Positions 18,243 through 34,783 of a stretch of DNA of 64,000 nt are shown in pieces. A program made the translations under genes and the position numbers. Under the pieces are notes generated by a model. The model made no database searches. It was given only the letters and a program-made list of their open reading frames with translations, and had not been told where the DNA came from. Location: contig NC_091094.1 in assembly GCF_024713975.1 (NCBI RefSeq), positions 9,161,001 through 9,225,000 on the forward strand, written 5' to 3'. Source of the stretch: Paralichthys olivaceus (lineage: Eukaryota; Chordata; Actinopteri; Pleuronectiformes; Paralichthyidae). Position 1 is the first letter of the stretch. Every line of letters begins with the position of its first letter.

Positions 18243-20640
18243 AAAACAGTTTAACACCTTGACGCAAGGATGTGAAAAATGGGATTGTTGGAAAGTTAAC
18301 TTTTTAAGTTTAAATGATTGCTGGTTTGTTGGTCGGTCAGTTTTATTGATGGGTTGGTTGGTTGGTTTAGATGGCCTTTATTTGCTGAAATGTGCTTGGA
18401 CATGTTCACAGTGCTTATCATCTTTTATGTATTTTTCAAATGTTTGTATGGTTGTACATTTGTTTTTTAGGATCAGTTTTGGTTTTTTCAGAAAATATTT
18501 GAAAATCAACATGATTGCATGTATGTATGGAAAATGTTATGTCATGGCACCAATTAATATTATAATCCAAAAAATTAATATGATGTTCAGAGTTTGTCCA
18601 TTTTATTTCTAAACTACAATAGATGTTGCATTGAGTGTTGTTGTCCACGTGATTATGAAAGTAATTAAAAACAGTAAAACCAAGGAATGACCATTTTTTG
18701 AACAAATAAGAGTACATTTAGTACAACACAATGTTGATTTATCATTTTAAAATGACTAAACTATGTGGTGATGGACAGTGATCTGACAGCACTGTGACAG
18801 CGATACTGTTCTTTGCTGCCACACAGTTTCCTCCCGCTGATACAAGTCTGGTACATTGAGATTACACATAACTCGGTCAATGTGTCTGCACTCTGAGATA
18901 AGCACAGCGACGTGGACATGTCCCTGCAACACTGCAAAAAAGTCGACCAGACTTATGTACTATATGAGGTAAGGCAGGGTAAAGAAGATAATACTGCATA
19001 TAGCACACATGTGAATGTAGGTTATGGTGACAAAGACAGTGTTGCATCACAGAGAGCAAACAACTTCGAGTTCCAAGATAGAAAAAGAAAGAATATTAAT
19101 GTTACCACTAAGTAGGTGAAGTTAATATATAACTAAACATTACCAAAGAAGCAGACATCACTTCTGCTGTGGATAAAATAAAGTCCAACATGTTAACAAA
19201 TCTTATTTCATGTGATCCAGAAAGACACTATGTCTACTGAATGCTGATATCGAGCGTAATGATGAACCATAAATTATCATGTAGGGGCTGTCATGCTAAG
19301 CTCAGGAAGGACTGGTGGTGCCTGTTGTACAGCATCACCAGAGATTAGAAAACCAGCACTCACTCAAAGAACATTCACAAGACCAGTGGTTCCCAAACGT
19401 TTTGACTTGTCAACCCTTAGCCAAAATTAGATATTAAACTTTGTCATTACAGGACTGTTCAACCAAAGAGTGGTGATCATTTTCCCTATATGATTTAAAC
19501 CATTGTTTTGGATTCTGAAGAAGTAGAATTATATTATTATAATTCACAAGAACAAATACGAAGTGATCACAGATTATAAAAAGATTATAAATCTGTAAAA
19601 AATAAGTAAAGAAATGTTTTTATCACCTACTTTCTTCTCATGTAAATCATCTCACAACCTTTCAGATTTGTCTCTGTAACTCTAATATGGGAACTGTTGA
19701 ACTAGAGTAGTATCTATAACTAATGTTATAAGTGTTAATTGCAACAACATTAGAATTACCATCCTGTAGCTGTAGACTGTTGTAACCAAGGCAGTATAGC
19801 CATTTCTTCACATTATGCTGACCTTTGACCTTTTGGGTATAAAATAATTTGACTTCATTGTTTCAGACATTTGTGCTCATGAGAATAAGATGTACCAAAA
19901 AAACTGAAAACACGATGCCTGCAGCCACAGCCATAATGGAGACATAAAAATGAAGAAACAATTGGATGTTTTAATATAAAAGTGCAAATACAACAGTGAA
20001 GAATTGCAAGTTCTTAATTTGTTTTTACTTAAAAGCAGGAAAGTAAGTATCAAAAGTTCCTTTCTCATTATTCTGAATATCGTATCAGAATAATTATTGT
20101 TTTTGATGTAATAATGTGAACATCACTTAAATGTTGCAGTCGTTAAAGGTAAGGGGACCTTTTAATTACTTTATAAACGTGACTGATGTGTAGTTTAACA
20201 TAAAATACATCTAAGTTTAGTTGACTATATTTTTGTATTATTATACTGGTCATGTGGTTGAGGTTTCTATTCTAAAAAAAGGAACATTGCTTGTAACTAA
20301 AGCTTTGAATAATGTGGTGGGGTAAAAAGAGCTATATTATAAAGTAATATCAAATGGAACAATTCAAGTAAACAACAAATGATAGAGAATTAACACTGAG
20401 TGATTTTCCAGCAGTGATCGGTAACCCACATTATGTCATTCCTCCAAGGTTGCACAGGAGAACTCTCAACCTTCACTCAGCTGAATTGTGTAACATCAGA
20501 GGTGAAATGGACTGTAAACCCTTCAGCTTCAGTTCCGTAGCTCAACACAAAACTCACCGCACGTTACACATTAAACAATAGTCTTGTGATTCTCCAGCTG
20601 AATTAACGTCGCTCATCGATTCTGGATCATTAAATTAAAT
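18243..20640. other. tubb1 3' UTR and tubb1-prelid3b spacer, no gene seen
   Basis: The first about 430 bases are probably the tubb1 3' UTR. The rest is AT-rich with no recognised gene. In human, ATP5F1E lies between TUBB1 and PRELID3B. I looked for its short conserved protein (MVAYWRQAGLSYI-like) on both strands and did not see it. Confidence 0.5.
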
Positions 20641-20694
20641 TATATATTTTTCATTGTCACGCCAGCGGTGAACTTGAGCGGCATGAATGGCAGC

Positions 20695-20740
20695 CTCCCC
20701 CCGGAAGTGCGTCACATACCGACAGTCACGTGGCTGCTCC
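20695..20740 (+). promoter_or_regulatory. prelid3b: prelid3b proximal promoter (ETS site and E-box)
   Basis: CCGGAAGT (20701-20708), a consensus ETS/GABP site, and CACGTG (20727-20732), a canonical E-box in the context GTCACGTGGC, lie 125-155 bases upstream of the start codon in a locally GC-rich, TATA-less region. Both are common in promoters of housekeeping mitochondrial genes. The motifs are seen; function is inferred. Confidence 0.5.
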
Positions 20741-20855
20741 GGTACAGCGGGAGGAGGGGGACCCGCGTTACTTCACTCGGTGTCAGCTCCTGCTTCTACC
20801 GGCTCATCCACCACGGTTCTCCGGCCCCGGCTGCTCCTCTCACCCCGCCACAACC

Positions 20856-25062
<4,207 letters not shown>

Positions 25063-26225
25063 CACCTGCCTGTTTTCTTACAGATTCTGAGAGAAACTGC
25101 ATGCCACTACAACAGTTCTCCCTTTGTGATGCTCTGGTGCTGTTATGTTGCTCCGGTTACTTTTGTATGATTTAATTCCTCCATCTGGTATATATTTTAC
25201 TTTCTACACTAGATATGCGTTTAACAGCATGCAGCATCATGAAGGGATTCTGGGAAAAGGTTTTCTGGAGATGCTGCTTGGCAGGACCGTGGTGATGAGA
25301 CACTTTGGGTGATGCACTCAGGGATACGTTTTAACAACATTTGATCTGTGTGTGCGGAAACACGTAGCGTCTGCAGAGATGCGTCACTGCTTTGGATGAA
25401 CTGAAAACATGAAGTGCCAAAGGAGACACATCGCAGCAAATACAAGAAACGTTGCTGGCTTTGTTTCCTCCTGCCATAAAGCCCCAGAATGCCAGGAAGT
25501 CGTGCCAGTGGCGTGAACTCTGTATTTACAACAACAGAGAAGAAACACAATTTGTGGTGCAATAAACTGTTATAGAAGTGATGCCGAGGAATGCTCCTGT
25601 AAAGATGTGATGGACGAAAACAATGGTGTGTCGAGAGGTGTCAAGTGCAATGCGTGTCAAGGGTTCATGGAATAGCTTCAGGTGTCAGAGGGAACATCAG
25701 GTTATATTCAGCCATTGACAGCGAGATGTGGATGAAGTGTTTCGAGGCAGGTTAATTTGTGGCCATCAGTTCAACAATGTTTTCTTGCGGGACCTCAGTA
25801 ATAACAAGACACTGTACCAGGCATTTACAAAAGCCGGAATATAAACTGTATTTTGTTATGAAGTGTTTATATTAATGGTATTTAAGAGGAATGAAGGGAT
25901 CAAGGTACTCGCCATATTTATGTTTTGGACGACTTTATGTAGAAAACCTTCCTAAAAGCTGCCGTACAAACAAGTGTAACAGTTAAAATATGTTTTACTG
26001 AAGCACATCAACATTGTTCCTCAGTTGTAACTGAATTCCTTCAGCCCGTCCAGTCAGTTAAAGGCTGAGACTTTTGCAGTGACTCTTATTTGCACTTACT
26101 AAATGAGAATTTTTTACAAAGAGAAGCTGCTACACATTCTGAGGGAGCTGATCATTTATGAATATTTGGTAATTCTGTTGTATTTCTGTCTCCGTATGAC
26201 GTAAGGTGGAGGCTTATGTTTCATT

Positions 26226-26256
<31 letters not shown>

Positions 26257-27012
26257 ACTGTGACAGGAATATTTATTTAGTTAAACACTTTTCCTTTTTG
26301 AAGGAATCAGTTGCGGTTTGAAATGACCACTGAGAAATGTTTAAATGTCATTTAAACATCTTGTCTGTGAAAAAGAAAAGTTCTCACCATCTACAGAATG
26401 TGTCAATAAAATAAAAGTATTTTAATAATACTAATATAACTTTGCTAGGAGCTCGTCAAATTAGGTAGAATAAAACAGACTTGGCTGCTGTTGGCTACTG
26501 AATGTATTCTGAAAATGAAATGCTCTGTTCTTGAAGTTGTGTTAAATATTTAACATTGAGCGTGCATATTTCTGGATTATTTGTTGTTTTATTTTTCAAG
26601 TAGCCTGTGCGAAAAATGTCCAATGCATATGATTCTGCCAAAATCGTAGCTTGATCTCCTTTGTTAGGTTTGGTCAAGAGATGCTCTTTGAATGTATGCA
26701 TTCCAAAAGTCATTGTCAACTAAAGGGTATGAAGCTATGTTTTCTCTATATATCATCAGAGTCTAAACACTCTAAACCTCCAACTTCATCCAGTGTTACT
26801 ATTGATTCCATGTAATGTCATTGAGGAAACAAAGGTCAAGTCCTACCTCCATAAAGATCCGGTCCAAAGTTAATATAATGTTGCTCTATTTAATTTACAA
26901 GCAGGAAAAGAAACATGTGAAATGAATGGTTAGAATAAAGTTGTTTGAATTACTACCAGTGGCAATCCTTTGTTGTACCAGATTTGTGTGTATTTTTAAT
27001 CGATCTGTCTTA
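25063..27012. other. prelid3b 3' UTR and prelid3b-aurka spacer
   Basis: The first 0.5-1.4 kb is the probable prelid3b 3' UTR (AATAAA at 25561 and 26405). An (AT)n run is at 26225-26256. No gene was seen. CSTF1, head-to-head with AURKA in human, is absent from this 2.6-kb gap. Confidence 0.55.
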
Positions 27013-27013
27013 T

Positions 27014-27216
27014 ACATATATATATATATATATTCATCCATCCATCTATCCATATATCTATCTATTCATCAATCCATCTTTCTGTCTATTTATCCATCTG
27101 TCTATCCATCTTTCTTTCTATTTATACATCTTTCTTTCTATCTATCCATCATTGTTCTATCTATCTATCTATCCATATATCTATCTATTCATCCATCTCT
27201 TTCTATCTATTTATCC

Positions 27217-27259
<43 letters not shown>

Positions 27260-27504
27260 CATCTTTCATTCTATCTATCCATCTTTCTATCTATCTATCT
27301 ATCCATCTTTCTATATATCTATCTATCTATCCATCTTTCTATATATCTATCTATCCATCTTTCTTTCTATTTATCCATCTATCTATCCATCTTTCTTTCT
27401 ATTTATCCATCTATCTATCTATCTATCTATCTATCTAACCATCTTTCTTTCTATTTATCCATCTTTCTATCTATCTATCTAGCCATCTTTCTTTCTATTT
27501 ATCC

Positions 27505-27535
<31 letters not shown>

Positions 27536-27600
27536 CATCTTTCTTTCTATTTATCCATCTTTCTATCTATCTATCTAGCCATCCATCCATCCACTCATCT
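27014..27600 (+). repeat. (TATC)n compound tetranucleotide array
   Basis: A short (TA)n run (27014-27032) leads into about 570 bases of TATC/CATC/TTTC tetranucleotides with a higher-order pattern in which units such as CCATCTTTCTTTCTATTTAT recur. It ends with (ATCC)n only about 70 bases from the first aurka CCAAT box. Long open frames across it encode only Tyr/Leu/Ser/Ile repeats and are not genes. Confidence 0.95.
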
Positions 27601-27671
27601 AGCGGTTAAACTGCCGCCATCTAGTGGTTTGGAAGATTTCCTGTGACGTCACAATTCTTCCGTCGATACGG

Positions 27672-27753
27672 CCAATAGGAGAGCGTTCAGCGCATTCCTT
27701 CAGCCAATCAGTGCTCGCGGTATATTTAAAGGCTTTAAACAGGGACGTTTGAA
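27672..27753 (+). promoter_or_regulatory. aurka: aurka promoter: twin CCAAT boxes and CDE/CHR-like elements
   Basis: CCAAT occurs at 27672-27676 and 27704-27708, exactly 32 bases apart. Downstream, CGCGG, four bases (TATA), then TTTAAA (27725-27730) has the layout of a CDE/CHR pair. A second CHR-type TTTGAA is at 27748-27753. NF-Y sites about 31-33 bases apart with a nearby CHR are the known signature of DREAM/MMB-controlled G2/M genes, and human AURKA is such a gene. Function here is inferred. Confidence 0.65.
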
Positions 27754-27754
27754 A

Positions 27755-28078
27755 TCAGTCAGAGTCGAGTTCGGGGAAGTGTTAGCTGCTCCTCTCTGTC
27801 GGTTGCGCCCACACGCGTTTTAACATTTATATAAACCAACTTTAAAACCTTTGTCCATCTTTGTAGCTGTAAGTCTTAGCGCTGTGTTAGCGGGGTAGTC
27901 AACGTTACTGTGGAGGTTAGCTCTTTATTTTTTATAGCCGCTTTCTTTCAACAGGCCGACGTAGCTGCTAGCTAGCTGGAGTAACGTTTCCTGCGGGAGG
28001 GCTGCTGCAGCTCGTTTAAGATCTGGTCACATCCCCGGACGCTGGTTTCCCTCGGTCACTGTGCAATAACACTTTGTG
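27755..28078 (+). other. aurka: Probable aurka 5' noncoding exon
   Basis: Region between the core promoter and a strong donor (TTGTG|GTAAGT) ending at 28078. An alternative donor AGCT|GTAAGT ends at 27868. The first in-frame coding exon begins only at 28811, so a noncoding first exon must be spliced to it. Start site and which donor is used are not determinable from sequence alone. Confidence 0.5.
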
Positions 28079-28470
28079 GTAAGTCCTGTTAGCTAATTCA
28101 CTATAATGTTTTGTTCTAGTTTGGTTTTTAAGCTTATGTTAGCTGGGAGCCAGCGTTAGACATGGTAGCCATGTAACAATGGCTAACGCTTATTGTCATG
28201 ATCGTAGCTTTAAGTGTTTTCGTCTCGTTTCTTTAGTAAAGTACATTTTAAATCAAAAAGAGGCATCAATTATGCGTTAATACTCTTATGTGACTACTTA
28301 GCAGCACTATTACCCACTTAACCTATTCCATATGTATCATACTTAAATATTAATTCGCATCTATACTTCTTATTGTGAATTCACAACCATTTATTTATAA
28401 ATACCATCATATCTTTCCATATTCATACATATTGTATACTGTTGTGAATGTATACCCATTTGTATATGTG

Positions 28471-28474
28471 TGTA

Positions 28475-28522
<48 letters not shown>
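28471..28522. repeat. (TA)n microsatellite in aurka 5' intron
   Basis: About 50 bases of TA dinucleotide in the intron between the presumed noncoding exon and the first coding exon. Confidence 0.9.
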
Positions 28523-28528
<6 letters not shown>

Positions 28529-28813
28529 TGGTTTATGGTTGTATAGGATATTTCTGTTGTGAAAGCTGTATATTATGCACATATTCTATTTCCTCTTTCA
28601 TTTCTTTTGTCCACATCATTCTGACTTGTGTGATGCTGTAACAAGTGAATTCTTTTTACTCAATTTAAGCTTTGTCAACATAATGTAGCCGGAAACCAGA
28701 GGTGCTAAAATGTTTAAACAAACTGAAAATCATTCTGTCTCAGACTTTTTTGAACGTTACTTTGCATCTACTTTTAAATTAAAATTCAACTCTGCTCTTC
28801 CTTCCCCCAGAAT

Positions 28814-31800
28814 ATGGACGCCTCTGCAAGACTCAAGATGGCAAAAGACATGAAGCTTCAAAGGCCTGAAGCCAAAGTAATGCAAAATGTTCACCTGATC
28901 CTCAAACTCAAGTGTTGAGTTTTTACTGTCACTGATTTGGGGTCACTTTTCTGACCTTTACTTGTGTGTAATATAAATATATAAGAGGGCCTTTGAGACC
29001 AGAAAACCTTTATAAAGCCAGTGTTTTCATTTGTGTAAGTAAGTACTTTCCCTTTGATTGCAGTTGAGCAGCGAAGGACCAAAGCGGATTCCTGTGTCAC
29101 AACAGTCGCAGGTGACTCAGATGGCTGTAGTTACACCGACTCCACAGCAGCGGATCCTGGGTGTGTCAAATGGACCTCAGCGTATTCAGCGGCCTGTCAG
29201 TCATCAGAAACCTGTGTCTCACATCTCTGTTGCTGTCAAGTCCACAAAGCCCTCTGATCAGAATGTGAACCCCAATAGTAGGAATGTAAATCCTGCATCT
29301 CAGCCTAAATCTGGCTCACAGCAAAGCCAGCCAAAGACAAATGTGGTCAAGGTGAAGCAGGAGCTGGTCAAACCACCAGTAGAATCGGCAAAGCTGGAGA
29401 AGCCACAGAGTAAGCATAATGTCAAATTGAACATAATTATGTGTGTTTCTCTTTTGGCTCCTAAAATATCTTTTTCTTCTTTTTGTTAGACAAACCTGCC
29501 CTGAAAGAATCTGGAGATGTCTCAGCATCAAAGTATGTGTGAGTTAATGTGTTTTTTTTGTTGTTGTTTGTTTTTTTACACCATCTTTTAGAAAAATTAC
29601 AAGTTTTGGTGCTGTTATGTGGAACTCTGCCATTTCTGCTCACACAGAAAGCGATGGAGCTTGGAAAATTTCGACATTGGTCGTCCTTTAGGAAAGGGTA
29701 AATTTGGCAACGTCTACCTGGCAAGAGAGCGACAGAGTAAGTTCATCTTGGCCCTGAAGGTGCTCTTTAAGAAGCAGCTGGAGAAGGCTGGGGTGGAACA
29801 CCAACTGAGGAGGGAAGTGGAGATCCAGTCTCACCTCAGGTAAGCTGATTGTGTGATTGGTTGTTTGAAGTCATCAACATTATTCAATTTCAAATCTCTT
29901 TGAATTTGATTGCTGATACTATGTTATAATTAGGTTACTGTGGTGTCCCTTAATGCCAAAATGGAGCCTAGTAACATTGATCTGCAGACTTAGTCAAAAA
30001 GTGGGAGCATATGGAGGTAACATGTACAATATACCATGACGCCTTCAAGTGTTCCACAAAAGTTAGGCTTCCAAAATGGGGCCCGCAATGAAATCGTGAC
30101 CATAGGGGTCAGGTACACAGCCAGCCAAGTGTGTTTTGGTGATGCCATAAATATAAAGATGAAAGTGCAACACATGCAATGATGCAGGGAGCAAAATGTG
30201 TCCGTAAAGAAATTGTCTTCCAATACTGATTAAAAACAGTCATTCCTGTTAACCACTCTTGAGCACCAGAGTGAACAATGTTTACCTCATAGCGCAGTGG
30301 TCTAACAGTAAACTGATGCTTTACATGTCACTGGCTAAAATAAATGCTCATTGACCACTAGTTCTGCTCCATTTGGAGCTGTCGACAAGCCAAGTGTCAC
30401 ATTGCAGAAAAGTCTGGGATAAAGTCTCTGAACAATTTTCATATTGAAATCCTCACAGTGAACTTTTCGATGGGTTATCATCTATGAATCAGCTTCTGAG
30501 GCATTAGCCACTGGTTTGCTCTTTTGTTATCTTGGTTGGGTATTTCAAAACTATTTCTCAAAACAATCCTCTGCATCGGCGTCCTGCAGGCACCCCAATA
30601 TCTTGCGTCTCTATGGCTACTTCCATGACACTTCGCGAGTGTATCTCATCCTCGAGTTTGCACCCAGAGGAGAACTATACGGTGAGCTGCAGCGCTGTGG
30701 AAACTTTCCCGAGGACAGAAGTGCCACGGTGAGTCTGCCAATTTAACACTTTTGACCTTTGTTGTCAATTGAGTATTTGACATCACCAACTGAATTGTGT
30801 GTATATATTACATTTACTGAGCGTATGAAAGTTTTTGGATGGTGTATATAAACTCCATAGACATGTTGGTGTTTAGTGTCCTTTTCTTGAGTTTATGTAG
30901 AGTTACTAATACAATTCTGTCAGAGAAAGTGTGATGCACATTGTGATCACCATGTTTTTTCCTTATGTGTCATTCTAGTACATCATGGAGCTGGCAGATG
31001 CCCTCAACTATTGCCACACCAAGAAGGTGATCCACAGGGACATCAAACCAGAGAACCTGTTACTGGGAGCAAATGGGGAGCTAAAGATTGCAGATTTTGG
31101 CTGGTCTGTTCACACACCCTCCTCCAGGTATCCTCATCCTTTTCTTTTATGAAATATTCAATTTGAGATTTGTAATGAACTTGTTGGTTGACTTCACTGT
31201 TGGTGCCTCAGGCTTGACGTTTCTGTGATTAACATTTTGCCGACATCAGATCTCACAAACTAATGACAAACTGCCTTATTTTATAATTCGCTCATTCCTT
31301 GTTCAGGAGGTCCACCCTCTGTGGAACACTGGACTACTTGCCTCCAGAGATGATTGAGGGAAAAACCCACGATGAAAAGGTGGACTTGTGGAGCCTGGGT
31401 GTCCTCTGCTACGAGTTCCTGGTTGGAAAACCCCCCTTTGAAACGAAAAGTCACGAAGAGACTTACCGCAAGATATCAAGAGTAAGCTAAGATGAACAGA
31501 CACACCAACAGCTGACACACATTGTTTTAGCATCTTTTAAATACAGCGCCAAACAAGTATTTGCTATATAATGTGAGAAATACAGTTGAAGTGAAACTAC
31601 ATTAAGATGAGCTGTAGCTGTGTCTCACTTAAAGACAATGTGCCATGTGCTCCTATTCATTTAATGCTTGCTGGTCTTTACAAAATCTTTTCACGGTAGT
31701 AATGATGTGAAACCTTTCTGAAACATAGTATTTGAACAGAAACATTGTACAACCTTTCTAATTGGTTTAATAATTTGTTTGTGAAATGCTGTTCAAAGGT

Positions 31801-32167
31801 TATGTCATGACGAACATGTCCTCTGTATTATTTTACACAACGTCAGTGTAGACAGACAGGACTCACAACAGCAGCACTGCAGGATCAATGCTATCCAGCA
31901 GTTCAGTTAACTAGCCATAACATACTGGTGAAGTAAGCATGTAGGCCGACGGCTCAAGCCCACTTTCCTGTCTTCATCTTACAGGTGGAGTACACATACC
32001 CTGCACATTTCAATATCAGTGATGGAGCCAAACACCTGGTTGCCCAGCTGTTGAAGCACAACCCCATGCACAGACTGCCCATCCAGGGCGTCCTGACCCA
32101 CCCCTGGGTTGTCGAATGCTCAACCAAGAAGCCCACGACTCTGAACAACGAAGAACCCAGTCAATGA
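28814..32167 (+). CDS. aurka: Aurora kinase A
   Basis: Serine/threonine kinase of centrosomes and spindle poles, activated by TPX2 and needed for mitotic entry and bipolar spindles. Coding exons: 28814-28876, 29064-29409, 29490-29532, 29648-29839, 30590-30728, 30979-31127, 31307-31481, 31985-32167 (1290 nt, 429 residues; human 403), all phases consistent. The ATG exon starts at 28811 after a polypyrimidine AG. The N-terminal about 150 residues are Gln/Ser/Pro-rich with GPKRIPV and the A-box-like QQRILG. The kinase domain has GKGKFG (166-171), catalytic Lys188 in [12 protein letters not shown] (Asp282), DFG (300-302), activation loop RRSTLCGT with Thr314 (human Thr288), and [17 protein letters not shown] marks Aurora kinases; [20 protein letters not shown] fits Aurora A. 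The C-terminal D-box position reads RLPI rather than RxxL. Poly(A) signal AATAAA is at 32420-32425. Confidence 0.96.
29840..30589. other. aurka intron, no separate gene seen
   Basis: Intron between the kinase glycine-loop exon and the [11 protein letters not shown] exon. Small ORFs on both strands have no family features. Confidence 0.5.
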
Positions 32168-32558
32168 GCCTCTTTTGTGTTGTCAGTGACTGGCTGGTGC
32201 ACTGTGCAGCTGATTGGAAGGATCTGCTTGTACTCCCACTACATGACTTTCACATCACTACGTGGCTTTTTTTGTCAGCAGACCTTTTGAGCCATCTAGT
32301 TTTACCTTCTCCTTGTGAGTGTCCTTGTCTTACTAATGGCATCTGTTGCCTGTAAATATTTCACTGTTTTTGTACAATTATGAAATTTTATTGATTGTTT
32401 CTAAAAAGCTATTACTTGAAATAAAAAATATACTACTGATCATCTTGCAATAGAATCATACCAGCCTCAATGCCCATCAACACTCACAATGTGAAAACAT
32501 TACCAGCCTCACTGTTGCAACTGGTGATTAATAGTAATAATATTTTTTTGTAATTAAG

Positions 32559-32602
32559 CTGTGTGTGTATGTATGTATGTATGTGTGTATATATATACAC
32601 AT
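32559..32602. repeat. TG/TA/CA microsatellite downstream of aurka
   Basis: TGTATGTATG units run into TATATATA and then ACACATACACACAC, so the block is self-complementary. Confidence 0.8.
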
Positions 32603-34740
32603 ACACACACTGCTTTATATCTGTTATTGAAAGTTATGTGTTTATCAGCAGCGACAGGCTTGGTTCCTTTGTTTTTACACTGTGTGTGGTTCTGTCAGGT
32701 GTCCTGCACTGAATGTCAGACTAAAAATCAAACAGGCTCCTCATGTCTAGAAATGGGACACAGCTGATTTTATGCTCTGAGATGGAGGTTTGATTAAAGT
32801 CTCTAGTATTGACAGATTTCCTGCTGAATCCAATTTTATGTGATGTCGCCCCCCCCGCCCAAAAGTGCTTGTTATAGCGAGAACTACCAAAGAGGCAAGT
32901 TCGGGCAGGTCTGATTTTGTCAGAACCGTACAAGGTGCAGATAAAATCCAGACGATGGCTTTGCTCTGACTCAGGAACACTGGGGTCTTACATCACAGTG
33001 TAAAGATACTGAGCGCTGATGGGTCTGAACATTGACGTGTTGCAGTGACTGGTGTCATTTCATTCCAAGATGGTCTCTAGTTTGCTTCCTTGTTTTGTTT
33101 GTTTTCAACAGAGTTTAATGTTGTGAAGCTGAAGTCAGGATGATGCAGTGATTTCACAGACAGGTTCAAATGGAGCTGCTTTTATCAAGCCTCGGTGAAA
33201 AGCAGCCAGCAGAGGGCGCCAGGATACCACAGTTTGAGAACAAGTATGTTGCAGATTATAGGTAGAAATTATGCCACTGTCACTGTAAATAATCTGTGAA
33301 AGCATTGACTTCCTGTGTCAATAAAATGTCAATGTAATTGAATTAGCATTTTATTTATGTTTGTTTGACAGTCTTAATGTCACCGGTAAATGTTGACAGA
33401 ATTCCTGCTTCAATAAAATGTGGAAATGTAATTTAGTATTTTGTGTTTTGTAGGCTGATGTGCCAAAGTTGCCTTGACTTTAATTCTTAAATAATATGGG
33501 AATAAAGCATTTTATATATATGATATGCACCATACAATGCTATACTAATAATGAGGGGGCTTTTATCTGCATAATTTTAAGTGCAAACTAAAACCTCTGT
33601 CAAAATCGATGAACCTGTACAAATGGGAAGAGGTTTTCCAAATAATTCTTAGAATTCAGTCTAACTGTGTCATTGGTGAGCGAGTAAGGTGCTAAATCAA
33701 AGAAACATCGTCTCACCAGAGGCACAAAGTAAAACTACATCTGTAATGTGAACAGGCCCGGTCACGAGACTTGTATGTTAATGTGAATTCTGTGAAACAA
33801 GCACACAGACACTGAACTCGTGCCTCACAGCCCAGCAGATGTCCCCACGAGGTAACAATACTTATATTTTGAGTTGTTTGTGCAGATTTGAATGAAAATA
33901 CTCTACAGTGACCTGCATTGCACATTGTCCAGCTTTGGTCAGTTTTGATGCTCTCTGTTTGAAGCAATCTCTCTCCTGTCCAATAGGTGGCACCCCAGAC
34001 GTAATAATTCGTCAAACTGTCTTGAAGGTGAGTAATGGAGGAGCACCATTTTATGAATGGTTTATTTATAACAAAAGTCCTGTTTTAGTCTAGAACACTC
34101 GATCCAAATGTATTTGTTGATGCCAATAGCCTTTATATTGTGTTGTGTTGCTTGATGAGAGTGACTGAAGAGTGATGCGCTTCCTCAGTAAAATGGCTGC
34201 AGGCTGTCAGATGTAGATTATTTAGCAAAATAGAAAAGCAAAATGTTGTGCTTGTGCAGCTCAACGCTTATTCCCTCGATCACATTAAAAATACCTCATC
34301 ATATTCTTTGTTTCCTGCAGTTTCCCTGCATTTGAACCGTTCCTTGGACTCCATTACGCTTTTAAGCTTGATCATCCTATGCACCAGGTTACTCTGTGCA
34401 TCAGCAGCTGGAGATGAGGCCTGACGGGGAATAAACTTTGTCTCCAGATGTGTGAGCAGAAAATCAACACGGTGGATGAACAGGTCGACCATAAGGCCGG
34501 ATGCAGGCCTGCAGCACAACATCTGGCGAGGTGATCTTTTCATTTTCGAGTCTGCATGAATGTCTGAAACGCATGCTTTGAATTTCTCTGCACACAAAAC
34601 GGGAGAATGCGCAGAATAACGAAAATTTAGTAGGAATAAAATATATATCCGTGTCGACCCCCACTCTCAGAAAGCGAGACACGTGGGCTACATATGTTTG
34701 TCTAAGACCCCCTGCAGGGGCCTCTGTCGTTTATTTACCA
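32603..34740. other. aurka-slc32a1 spacer, no gene seen
   Basis: Convergent intergenic interval. No coding sequence was recognised. The 105-codon minus-strand frame at 34280-34597 has no known domain, no flanking splice context and no start context; I treat it as chance. Confidence 0.5.
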
Positions 34741-34783
34741 AAAAATATGAATGCGACTATTTTCTCCAACTTTTTTTGATCTT

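Noticed and set aside
18243-20855. Possible atp5f1e between tubb1 and prelid3b by human synteny
   Set aside because: No frame or exon resembling the short conserved ATP synthase epsilon subunit was found on either strand.
25221-25562. 113-codon minus-strand frame
   Set aside because: Lies antisense in the prelid3b 3' UTR and ends at its poly(A) signal; no family features.
26945-27646. 233-codon plus-strand frame
   Set aside because: It is the translation of the (TATC)n array (Ser-Ile-Tyr-Leu repeats) with no unique protein content.
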